A stretch of 64,000 bases of DNA, taken from contig CM056379.1 of NCBI GenBank assembly GCA_029718625.1, positions 65,561,626 to 65,625,625 on the forward strand, given 5' to 3'. Under the pieces are notes generated by a model that was given only the letters and a program-made list of their open reading frames with translations, was not told where the DNA came from and did not search any database. This document shows positions 55,250 through 64,000 of this stretch, one piece after another. The DNA is from Synaphobranchus kaupii. Lineage: Eukaryota > Chordata > Actinopteri > Anguilliformes > Synaphobranchidae. The position numbers and the translations under genes are program-made. Numbering within the stretch: position 1 is the stretch's first letter; each line of letters starts with the position of its first letter.

Positions 55250-56290
55250 AATGCAACGTTAATCGCATTCTTAGCTTTGGCTATCCGTAACGGACGTCAG
55301 CTGTTATAGCTACTGTGTATGTTAGCTCTATCTAAAAAGGGACACAATAAATAAAACTTTAAAATAAGGACAGAAAATCACTGTTCTCTAACAAACATGT
55401 TATTCCCGCAATTTGTTAGTGGGAAGCCAAGTCCCAAGTAACATTACCCAAACACCTGTTGCTGCTGTCTGTGCAACTACTGCTGCTGATAGTGGAGCTG
55501 CAGTTACATGCCGACCACCTCCAACTAAAATGTTAGTAAGCTAAAAACATGAATAATGCAATAACGTAATGGCCACTAAATAGACAAAGTATTGGAACAT
55601 TTAATAGTTTGTGAAATAATATCAAACTCTAGCTTGAGCCATTTAATTTGAAACAGTAAATTTTATCTCACCTCAAATGTAAATTGACAGAATTTTTATT
55701 TAATACAAAGGAATGTCCACTTCCGTAGCGTGAAATCAATACTGTGCTGTTGTAACTAGGCATTTTAAAGCCAAAGCGAGTGCATCTAATGTTAGCTGGC
55801 TAGTTACCACTTAGCTACTGTGCTGAAACTGGACTTGGACGTTTGGTTAGCTTACTAATATAAAAGACCATATGTTAGTGTTTGCAGATCTATTTTGAAA
55901 ACGTTAACGTTCGTTAAGTCGAATAACATTAACGTTTTGTCATTAGTCACCAGACTAATCATCATAAACAAACCGATGATAATAATGTCTTCATGAATGA
56001 GATATGGTTTGCTATTTTATGCCAAGCCAGCTAGTCCCTCTGCTGATGTCTGTTCCGTTAGATTTCCACTGTCACTGTGGTAGCTATCTAGCAAATGAGA
56101 CAGCACGCTGTGATGGAAATAATGCTGCCTAGCATCATAAAATCTACATTGAATCATTTCAGCTAGCATTTAAACTACACTACAAATATGAAATTGAAGA
56201 TAATTTTTTCCAAAATGGCAGTAGCCTACTTTCATGGTTGAGAAGGCCATGTTTGCTTTGACGGACACAGCAACAGTAACTACTGTTGTT
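55250..56290. other. AT-rich DNA, no gene
   Basis: No protein-like frame or repeat boundary recognised. Confidence 0.6.
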
Positions 56291-56294
56291 ATCA

Positions 56295-56402
56295 CGTGAC
56301 ATGCTGCGCGTATCGGATCATATTTTTTTCTCCCCTCCAATATCCGATCCAGCGTTCTGGGCCAGTATCGGCCCGATGCCGTGGATCGGATCGGGACATC
56401 CC
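56295..56402. mobile_element. Right end of a hAT-like element
   Basis: GTATCGGATC...GATCCAGCG...GGATCGGATCGGGACATCCC is the known terminus style of vertebrate hAT elements (GGGATGTCCCGATCC read inward). The other end was not found. Confidence 0.5.
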
Positions 56403-56403
56403 T

Positions 56404-57187
56404 AATTAAAACTAATTTTTAACCACTCCACAGATTTTCTGTTAGCAAACTATAGTGTTGGCAAGTCAGTTAGGACCTACTTTGTGCATGACACAAGTAA
56501 TTTTTCCAACAATTGTTTACAGATTATTTCACTTTTAATTCACTATATCACAACCACACCAGTGGGTCAGAAGTTTACATACACTAAGGTGACTGTGCCT
56601 TAGAAATTTTTTATATTTGGTCGCATATCCTTGCATGCCATGACTTCCTGATGTCTGTGACCCAACAACATCAAAAGACTCTTCTCCATCAGGTAGCTGG
56701 TCATCCTTCTGGCCAGTACCGAGAAGAAGATCTTTCCTTCGACATTTAGCAGGGCGATGCTCCTGAATTGGTCATATTGGGCATATCCCTTGACTGTGCA
56801 TTCCTGATGTCTGTGACCCACCAACATCAAAAGACTCTTGATATCTTATTTTCTGGTACTCTTACAAGCGATACTATAACGTCTCTGCATTTGAATGGAT
56901 CTCTATGGGAATTGGGGGGTGGGACTAGATTTAGCTGTAAATTATGCTGGAACAGTATGGACTACATGGTTGGTAAAATGGCTATAAGTCATCAAGGGTC
57001 TGAGGTATCAAACGAGCCTCAAACCATCACTCTGCTGCCAGATATGCAGTAGATATGGATGGATCACTTTAAGGGTTGTTTCTCCTGACAAACTTTCCTA
57101 TTGAACTCTATGGAAAAATAAGTCAGGAGAAGAAACCCTTCAAGTTATAGAAAATTTAAATAAAATGGAATCCATCCATATCTACAA
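56404..57187. mobile_element. Sleeping Beauty-type Tc1 end joined to the palindromic core
   Basis: The sequence 56404-56611 resembles the left inverted-repeat/direct-repeat region of salmonid Tc1 elements as I know it (GGCAAGTCAGTTAGGAC, GTGCATGACACAAGT, CCAGTGGGTCAGAAGTTTAC). From 56612 (TATTTGGTCGCATATCC) the sequence is the left arm of the fold-back core found at 24905-26074 and 60482-61649. The right arm is cut off just after the centre at about 57187. No transposase remains. Confidence 0.75.
56683..56800 (-). pseudogene. LINE RT scrap inside the fold-back arm
   Basis: On the minus strand about 35 codons read YDQFRSIALLNVEGKIFFSV, then LARRMTSYLM, an RT finger/palm motif of LINE ORF2. 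It is flanked by two copies of the same ~36-bp arm sequence (CCTGATGTCTGTGACCCA...CATCAAAAGACTC at about 56647-56683 and 56802-56838). Confidence 0.7.
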
Positions 57188-58290
57188 AATTCCACTTCAG
57201 AAATGAACACATACAATACAACAGTAAGCTTTGAAACACAATGAGAACCAGACAGACACAAACAGCTGCTTTCAAAGTTAATTCCCACAGAAGTCCGGAG
57301 TATGCAATTTCTAAGTCACCATCATGCATCTGGTTTAACAGGGCCTTATCCTTTCTCTCCAAACCTTGTTGTGCTTTAATTAAATTAGTGTCTTTTCTTT
57401 GCCTCAAGGTCATGAGTTTTTTGTCTAACTCAGGCATGTCAAACCTAAATTCAGGAATATCTTCTGTAAAACCCAATTCTTCTTCAGCATTAACAAACAG
57501 TCTTGTCACATTTACATAAGGGAATCGATAGGGGCCTACAGATCAAGCAGTCCTTTAGTTCAAACCATTTCATGATAACCTTTTCTGTGAATAGAGTTGA
57601 TGGAACTCTGCCTGCTAAAACTTTACAGCCATACTTTGTATGTGGGAAATTTCCTGATATTTAATACTTGCATATTGTGCACAGTATACGTCCTTGTGAA
57701 TGGCTGAGAAAGCCTTTTTAGCACTGTCTTTGATTGATAGGGCCGATGCAATGGTGTGTATGTTGCTTACGGTGTCCTTTTCTTCTGTAAAGCTTTCCTG
57801 GAGGTAAGCATCTGTCTGTACAACTTGATTGGCCACTATTCCCTTCAGCCTTAGTTATTTTTTCCGCAGTTGTTGTGCATCTACCCAGCTGGAGAGACCC
57901 AGCCCTGTTCCAGTAGCTCCGAGGAGACTAACAAAGCCCATGAGCTTTTGTCCAGTTGGTGTAGATTTGTGTTCTGCCACTGGGTTGGATGCAACAGCGC
58001 CATGATACTTCAAAAATTTGGTCGTCAGCAGGTCTTTGTACATCCCCGTCACGCTTTCCCACCTGCAGTGCTCATCCATGTCAGGTGACCAAGCTGTCAG
58101 GTTGACGAGGACTGGAACATGGACCCACTGGATGTTGTTGACCAGTACTCCTGGGTAGGGCTGTGTCATCACTCCCGATTGGGGGGGCCATCCGTTGCTC
58201 TGGACATCCTCCTATCACCACGGCTGCTGGCAGTATCATTCTCGTGCATATGGTCCACATTTTAAACAGGTGCCTGAAACAACAAATTAA
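57187..58290 (-). pseudogene. Retroviral envelope-like gene, broken
   Basis: Read on the minus strand across frameshifts: a hydrophobic, signal-like start near 58260 (ILPAAVVIGG), a surface-like part, a glycine-rich hydrophobic stretch GFVSLLGATGTGLGLSSW near 57900-57950 resembling a fusion peptide, a long helix-prone region, and near the end a membrane segment AAVCVCLVLIVFQSLLLY with a short tail. Defects include a frameshift at the C tract near 58180, an in-frame TAA at 57857-57855, a frameshift near 57615 and another near 57525. It is short for an envelope, so it may be internally deleted. The C-terminus runs into the fold-back remnant. Confidence 0.5.
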
Positions 58291-58499
58291 CAATTACCCC
58301 CCCCCCCCATAACAGGTGCCTGAAACATACAAAACTATTCATTTCAAACAATAATACAAACAATTAATGACAAACAACAATACAAACAATTAATTTGCCC
58401 TCCCCATACATATGCAATAGACACCAAAAATGGATAACCCCCCTTGATTGTAGACATACTATTAAGTATCGGACTGCAATCATTAATCCTTCCTCTGCT

Positions 58500-58742
58500 C
58501 TATGCTGTTGCTTCCTGATCTCCTTTCAAATGTCTAACGTCTGCTTGTAATTCATGCAAAGTTTTAAGGAAGGCAAAATAACTACACCTCTTCCTATGAG
58601 AAGATCTGCACTGTCTTGCTATGTGCCTACCATTTTTAGGCACGTGTCCTTCATTTCCTGAAGAAACAGATTTACGGAAAGAGGTATTGAGCTCTATCTT
58701 GGTGATCTTGACGCTTGGTCTAAGCACATGGTGTAAAGTCAA
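58500..58742 (-). pseudogene. Unrecognised 80-codon frame beside the envelope-like gene
   Basis: The frame is basic (SSHRKRCSYF, KNGRHIARQC) with a helix-prone end (LKTLHELQADVRHLKGDQEA). It has the same strand as the gag-like and envelope-like genes, and lies between them, so it may be a piece of the same retroviral locus. It is truncated upstream by the repeat starting at 58749. No family recognised. Confidence 0.3.
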
Positions 58743-58748
58743 TTTAGG

Positions 58749-60410
58749 GCGTGTCCAAGTACACTTTTGCTATTTTAAAGGTGTGTTTTTTGGGCGCTAG
58801 GCACGGCGCAACGTGCAAATGGGCTGAACCTAGTCTCTTCATTAATTATAGGTGTGTCTTGGGCGTGACATGCAATAAACCAATCAAAATGTCATATCCC
58901 ATTCCCTTTAAAAGCCTGCTTTTCCACCTTGGCGGATTGCTTGATGGCAAAACAGACATGCTCGTGCGTGTTTAGTGCGATCAAGGAATAGGAAAAATGG
59001 ATCAATAGTATGATCAATATGATTCGGACTAACCATTAGCCTATGAGTTCCCAGTAATTCCCGACAGGGCTGCTATTTTACAAAATATATGCGGTTAAAT
59101 TTGTTAAATGGACTTGCAACAGCTGAGAATAAGCTATCAATGGCTTCAGTCTCACCTTAGAAAACGCCAAATTAGCCTGCTTGTTCAACGAATTTCATTT
59201 GATTATGCAAACAAGTGTCAAACATCAATTCCATGAGGCTGTTCTCATGGAGTTCTCGAAGTTCAAGCTTCATCTGAAGTTAATTAGGCTACCTGCATAG
59301 TAATATTGATTAATAACATAAATACCATTATTTTGCCTTAATGATGACAGTAAATACAATAAAGCTGTCAGGTTGGCAACCCATATGTTCACGCATATTT
59401 CCCCTTGTTTTATAATGTCCTGTTTATGGAAATGCTTTAAAACAATCCACTTTCCCTGGAAGACTGTGAAACGTGCGACTTACAGCAGGGGAAACAGAGA
59501 ACGTGCAGCGCACATGCAGAGAATGGCATTAAAATGAATTGTGAATTAATTGTGTAACGTGCTGCAAATTTGTAATTAGACGCAATTAGTTGTCTTTAAA
59601 ATCGTTTTGTTCAGTTATGGAATAACAGGTGAAATCAGCTGGGTTTTAATAAGCTGAGAGTATGGAAACCTGGTCACTGTAATTTAAAAAATATGAAGGA
59701 CGAAGAATACTAAGGTTCAAATTCAGTTAACATGGTGAAATTTATCTCCGTTGTTTAACCGTAGGCTATGGAAAAAACCTTATGCACAGCGAATCCGCTG
59801 TAGCTTAGGCTATTTGAAAAACAATAAATGCAATATTCACTGGACAAGGTTTTGAACTTTTTTCTATTTACTTACAGGCTGTAGGCCTAGAGAGCTGTAT
59901 TGTAATGACATCTGAAGCGCATGTTCAGAACTCAAATGTCCGTCTATTGCAGTGCGCGAGTTTTCCATTGAATGACAATTCGCGCATTAGGCTTGATATA
60001 GGCGTTATCAGCAAATGGAAAGCCATTTTTATGCATTTTTTTATATAGCCTACACAATAATAATATTTCACATTGTAATCTTGATATTTTTAGTCATGCT
60101 TGTGCGTGCCCCTGTGTGTAACAGACAGGAGGGTACGGCGTTGTGCACACGCCTATGTAGACGCACTTATATGCGCCGTTAAAATAACATGTAAACAACT
60201 GCGACATGACTTTAGACCAGGTTTGTGGTGGTTTTAGTGCAAACGCTTTCTGCTGGCTCAAGATAGCAATACGCCAAAAATAATCCTGGCCACTCCTCAT
60301 CTTAAGACCAACACGCCCAGTTCACTTGTAATGGGCGCAAGAATACATGGTATTTAAAGACACTTGCGTTTGGGTTAGCGCCGCTTACCGCCGGGTGTAA
60401 GATAGGGCCC
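58749..60410. mobile_element. Non-coding DNA-transposon-like repeat, copy 2
   Basis: The left end is GGGCGTGTCCAAGTACAC and the right end CGGGTGTAAGATAGGGCCC. The subterminal GGCGCTAGGCACGGCGCAA and complementary GGCGCTAACCC sequences suggest related but not identical ends. It is colinear with 50661-52549. It sits within the minus-strand retroviral locus, separating gag from the envelope-like gene. Confidence 0.6.
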
Positions 60411-60481
60411 ATTGTGTGATGATTCCCTCCAAATTGCTGCTATGGGCTTAGTTGGGTTATTGTGTATGTTGATGTTATATA

Positions 60482-61649
60482 CAGTCAAGCCGGAAAGTCT
60501 CCCCACCCTTTCACCTTCTCCACGTTTTATTACGTTACAGACTTATACTACAATAGATTGAGTTCATTTTTTGCCTCAAACATCTACACACAACACCCCA
60601 TAATGACAATGTGAAAAAAGTTTTTTTGAGATTTTAGCAAATTTATTAAAAATAAAAAACTAAAATTTCTCATTTACATAAGTATTCATACCCTTTGCTT
60701 TAACGTATTTTTAAAGTATCATATTTCATATTTGGTCGCATATCCTTTACATGCTGTTACTTCCTGAAGTCTGTGACCATCAACATAAAAAAAACTGTCG
60801 ATATCTTATTTTCAGGTACTGTTACAAGCGATACTATAACCTCTCTGCATTTGAATGGATCTCTATGGAAATTGGGGGGTGAGACTAGATTCAGCTGTAA
60901 ATTACACTGGTACAGTATGGAACACATGGCTGGCTAAATGGCTGTAAGTTATCAAGGGTCTGAGCTATCAAACGAGCCCCAAACCATCACTCTGTTGCCA
61001 GATATGGAGTAGATGTGGATGGATCACTTTAAGGGTTGTTTCTCCTGACTTTTTTCCCCATAGAGTTCTATAGGAAAATGAGTCCGGAGAAATAACCCTT
61101 GCAGTGATCCATCCACATCTACTCCATATCTGGCAACAGAGTGATGGCTTGGGGCTCGTTTGATAGCTCAGACCCTTGATAACTTACAGCCATTTAGCCA
61201 GCCATGTGTTCCATACTGTACCAGTGTAATTTACAGCTGAATCTAGTCTCACCCCCCAATTTCCATAGAGATCCATTCAAATGCAGAGAGGTTATAGTAT
61301 CGCTTGTAACAGTACCTGAAAATAAGATAGACAGTTTTTTTTTATGTTGATGGTCACAGACTTCAGGAAGTAACAGCATGTAAAGGATATGCGACCAAAT
61401 ATGAAATATGATACTTTAAAAATACGTTAAAGCAAAGGGTATGAATACTTATGTAAATGAGAAATTTTAGTTTTTTATTTTTAATAAATTTGCAAAAATC
61501 TCAAAAAAACTTTTTTCACATTGTCATTATGGGGTGTTGTGTGTAGAATTTTGAGGGAAAAAAGGAATTTAATCCATTTTGGAATATGTCTGTAACGTAA
61601 TAAAACGTGGAGAAGGTGAAAGGGGTGGGGAGACTTTCCGGCTTGACTG
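60482..61649. mobile_element. Fold-back Tc1/mariner-type element, second full copy
   Basis: CAGTCAAGCCGGAAAGTC at the left and its complement at the right, with TA at 60480-60481 and 61650-61651. The whole 1168 bp is one inverted repeat centred near 61065. The outer 240 bp of each arm are unlike those of 24905-26074, but the inner part (from about 60728) is the same core. It is inserted in the gag-like pseudogene. Confidence 0.9.
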
Positions 61650-61651
61650 TA

Positions 61652-63164
61652 AATGAGTCATTTTTGCAACTATACCGGAATATGGTGTGTTGGAATCTAT
61701 GTGTAGTGCTAGGGCAGTTTGTGTGTGTGTGTCACATTGCGAAATTAAAGCGGATTTGAACATGGGATCCTGCTGCGTCAGATTCGCTACACCGCTGTAC
61801 GAACTAAATGCTTCCCAGAATCTCGTGGCATATGCTGCTGGATGTTCCCCTGGTAACATCACAACCTCTCTTATCTTGTCCCAATCGACCGAGCGTGTCC
61901 CTAGCACCCCCAACAATGCAGTTTTCCTCTCATCTCTCCTCGCATTCCTGTTGTGAATAGCCTGAAGGTGGATTCTCACCAAATCCGGCGACGACACATG
62001 GGGACGCGCAGGAACCCCAAACTGTGCATTTGGTGGGCGGTGCTATTAGACGGGTTCAGTAGCCTACGTGGGAACATTAACGGCACCTGATTGGTTAGAC
62101 GTATTTTGCCTGCGTTTCAAACTGGTACAATATGGTGGCCTGTTAATAAACTGTCTTTTATACCAAACGATCCACTAAAATATGTTTCTGAAAACATTTG
62201 AGGCGAGAAAAAGTCTATGCAGTTGCAAAATCTTGATTCATATTTGATCTAAAACGCCTACTTTGACCTTTTCCGAGTTTCGCGAGCAATGGCGGACGCA
62301 TTAATTTGCCTAAAGTAGGTTTAGAATCTATCCTATTCAAATTCAGAACTGGCGAACGTACCACACAGTCACCGTGCCACATCCATCATGCACCACGCGA
62401 TCACATCGCATCCTCTCCATAGAAAATGAATAGAATGCGTCCAATCGATGTACCTCGCCGGATTTGGTGAGAATGCACCTTGAGGGAGCGCACTAGCTAA
62501 CGCATGGGGCAAACAAGCAGTCAATATTATGCAAGCATCAGCATCCATCAAATGATGTAGGTCAACCATCCTCTCTAAATTGGCTAAAAACTCCATGGGG
62601 TCTCGCCTTGCAGGCTCATACGTACCAATATTTTTAACCAAAGATTAAATTTCATTGGGCGGCAATGGTTTTACAGTCGTAGTGGTCCTTATACGGTCTC
62701 CCCCCTCCCCAGGTACAATCGTCATTGTGCTACAGGGAATTTCACCGTACAGTCAGAATGGTTGTCCCACCTATTATTATTGTTGTCCCATGCATTATTA
62801 TATATGCTCTGTATTTTTATTGCATTTTTCAAATAAGTAGTTGTATGCGTTTTGTAACTTTTTTACCTCTGTGTGGGTACTATCCAATTCGTGCTGTAAC
62901 TCGGAATTAAATTGCTTTAATTCGGCAACCTCTTTACGCAGATCCAATTGTATCTCCGGCATTAAAGTTAGCGTGTATGTGATTACTTTTAATTGCTGCT
63001 TGGTTCTCCTCGATCTGTTGTTTTAAACTGTCGTTCTCCATTTCAAGAGCCTCTAATCTCTTTTTGCACAATTTGTATGAAGCAAGAACACCTGTCATAG
63101 CTACCGCAATCTTCCCTTTTTGATTTAATTTGCCAACCGTTGGGTGGCTCTCAAATTGGGACAA
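61652..63164 (-). pseudogene. Retroviral gag-like gene, broken and invaded
   Basis: The start is taken at MSQFESHPTVGKL (63164). A coiled-coil region follows (LCKKRLEALEMENDSLKQQI and further heptads to about 62840). Capsid-like sequence follows: VKNIGTYEPARRDPMEFLAN (62641 down), then after a 520-bp MITE (61963-62484) AIHNRNARRDERKTALLGVL and PGEHPAAYATRFWEAF, a motif in the place of the Gag major homology region. The gene is cut at 61651 by the fold-back element; a short tail may continue at 60413-60479. Stops and shifts occur near 62930-62780. This is a recognisable fish retroviral Gag type, genus not assigned. Confidence 0.65.
61963..62484. mobile_element. MITE inside the gag-like pseudogene
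   Basis: AAGGTGGATTCTCACCAAAT at the left and the near-complement ATTTGGTGAGAATGCACCTT at the right (about 28-bp ends). Removal would join the LPQ and AIHN parts of gag. Target duplication not clear. Confidence 0.75.
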
Positions 63165-63169
63165 AGCCC

Positions 63170-63431
63170 ATGTATATGGCTTCTCTTGACTTTAAATCCC
63201 TTCCAGAATGTCAGATTTGCCGTGCTTGGCAATGTAATGAACCATAAAGCTCTCCATAGCTACAATCTAGGTTCCTTCTACAACAGATGTTAGGTAAATA
63301 AACAACCTGGTACACGTATGATTATGAATTCGACTGACAACCAAATATAATAGTCTAGCCTTGTTACGGTATCCAACCAAACAATCTGCCAAATTATATA
63401 AGGTAACGCTATCAGGACAACACCAAATTAC
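63170..63431. other. Leader region upstream of gag-like gene
   Basis: Non-coding DNA between the gag-like start and the hairpin array. No primer-binding site or LTR end was recognised. Confidence 0.5.
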
Positions 63432-63896
63432 CCAGTTACTTTAGGATAAAACAGTTCCAGTTCTTCGGACACAGCCAACTCAACTATTCCAGTTACTTTA
63501 GGAATTACTTAATTAGAACACCCAATTATCCAGTTACTTTAGGATAAAATAAATCACAGTTGCTGTTCCAGTGCTTCAAACACAGACATCCCAACTATTC
63601 CAGTTACTTTAGGAATTACTTTTTAGATTATACTGTATGTCCCAGTACTTCGGGCACTATTAATTCTACCGACCAGTTACTTTAGGCCTACAACTGTGCC
63701 ACACTTCGTCAGGCACGATCCAGTTACTTTAGGATCCAACTTAAATTCCAGTGCTTCGGAATTACAACTACAAACAATTCCAATTACTTTAGGAATCACT
63801 TGTAAGCATTCAATGTCCCAGTACTTCGGGCACCTTTAATTCCACAGACCAGTTACTTTAGGCCTACCAAAGTTAATTCCAGTACTTCGGAATTAA
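63432..63896. repeat. Array of ~15 mini-hairpins with two loop types
   Basis: Two loop sequences recur: AGTTACTTTA (seven or eight copies) and AGTACTTC/AGTGCTTC (five to six). Each is bracketed by a CC...GG pair and further bases that differ from unit to unit yet stay complementary: ATTCC/GGAAT (63486, 63597, 63777), TTATCC/GGATAA (63526), GATCC/GGATC (63717), AATTCC/GGAATT (63744), TTAATTCC/GGAATTAA (63873). One unit is GTGCC/GGCAC with a variant loop (63696). The array lies upstream of the gag-like gene and would be in its leader. Confidence 0.85.
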
Positions 63897-63973
63897 AATT
63901 GGCTTACAACTCCTACTGTCAGTTACCAAATAAACAACGTTTCAACAAAGTTTCTCCCGTCCAGGTCGTTTTA

Positions 63974-64000
63974 AAGGGTTAGTTCGTAATTTTTGACATG
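63974..64000. mobile_element. Start of a third fold-back repeat copy
   Basis: TTAAAGGGTTAGTTCGTAAT and following TTTTTGACATG match the start of the repeat at 38098 (AAAGGGATAGTTTGGAATTTTGGACAT with differences). It is cut by the window end. Confidence 0.55.

Noticed and set aside
63432..63896. CRISPR-like array
   Set aside because: Regular short repeats, but the repeats are hairpins with changing stems, spacers are not uniform and the sequence is from a vertebrate genome.

Overview
The window looks like a gene-poor, repeat-rich stretch of a ray-finned (teleost-type) fish genome. The evidence is the repeat content: chromodomain Ty3/Gypsy retrotransposons, Tc1/mariner shells including a salmonid/Sleeping Beauty-type end, a DIRS element, hAT and other TIR elements, decayed LINE reverse transcriptases, a tRNA-derived SINE with a GGAT tail, and AT-rich background with long GT and AT microsatellites. 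I found no exon set of an ordinary host gene. The only long uninterrupted reading frame that looks functional is the 649-codon Gag-like frame at 45933-47882.

Layout. 1-2173: AT-rich, no gene. 2179-8498: a dead chromodomain Gypsy (element A) bounded by the 5-bp duplication GCTTA. Its 5' LTR is deleted into gag and its 3' LTR is split by a related solo LTR (element B, 6597-8147, duplication TAAAG). 8632-9510: a second Gypsy fragment on the minus strand. 9511-14375: mostly anonymous DNA with a long-TIR element (10593-11815). 14381-16354: a 1.97-kb solo LTR. 16360-23575: anonymous DNA, two MITEs (19433-20003; 21297-21491), a DIRS terminal fragment, and a long-TIR element with subterminal repeats (21883-23325). 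23861-29803: one unclassified DNA transposon of about 2 kb, swollen to 5.9 kb by three later insertions (two solo LTRs and a 1.17-kb fold-back element), with a LINE fragment nested inside one LTR. 31537-33164: a dead Tc1-like transposon. 33519-35954: a repeat copy carrying a solo LTR. 36745-39510: SINE, fold-back element, LINE. 39657-49583: remains of a DIRS element holding a second copy of the 33.5-kb repeat and a young LTR element that encodes only a Gag-like protein (43097-48785). 49799-53157: fold-back, minisatellite, TIR-less repeat copy and LINE remnant. 53182-55246: a truncated, frameshifted second copy of the Gag-only element. 56404-57187: Sleeping Beauty-type end joined to a palindromic core. 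57187-64000: a broken retroviral locus on the minus strand (leader with a hairpin array, gag, then an envelope-like gene), invaded by a MITE, a fold-back element and a DNA repeat.

How the parts relate. Insertions can be ordered from their target-site duplications and interruptions: B is younger than A; the three insertions are younger than the 23.9-kb transposon; the Gag-only element is younger than the DIRS element, and its LTRs look identical. The strongest candidates for something undescribed are (1) an array of about 15 short hairpins with two conserved loop types and changing, complementary stems at 63432-63896; (2) the Gag-only LTR element with a tRNA-Gln primer site, a 63-bp coding repeat, and a duplicated hairpin plus polypurine tract whose stem shows three compensatory base-pair changes; and (3) one palindromic core sitting inside three different Tc1/mariner-type ends. 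All calls come from reading the sequence; no database search was possible.
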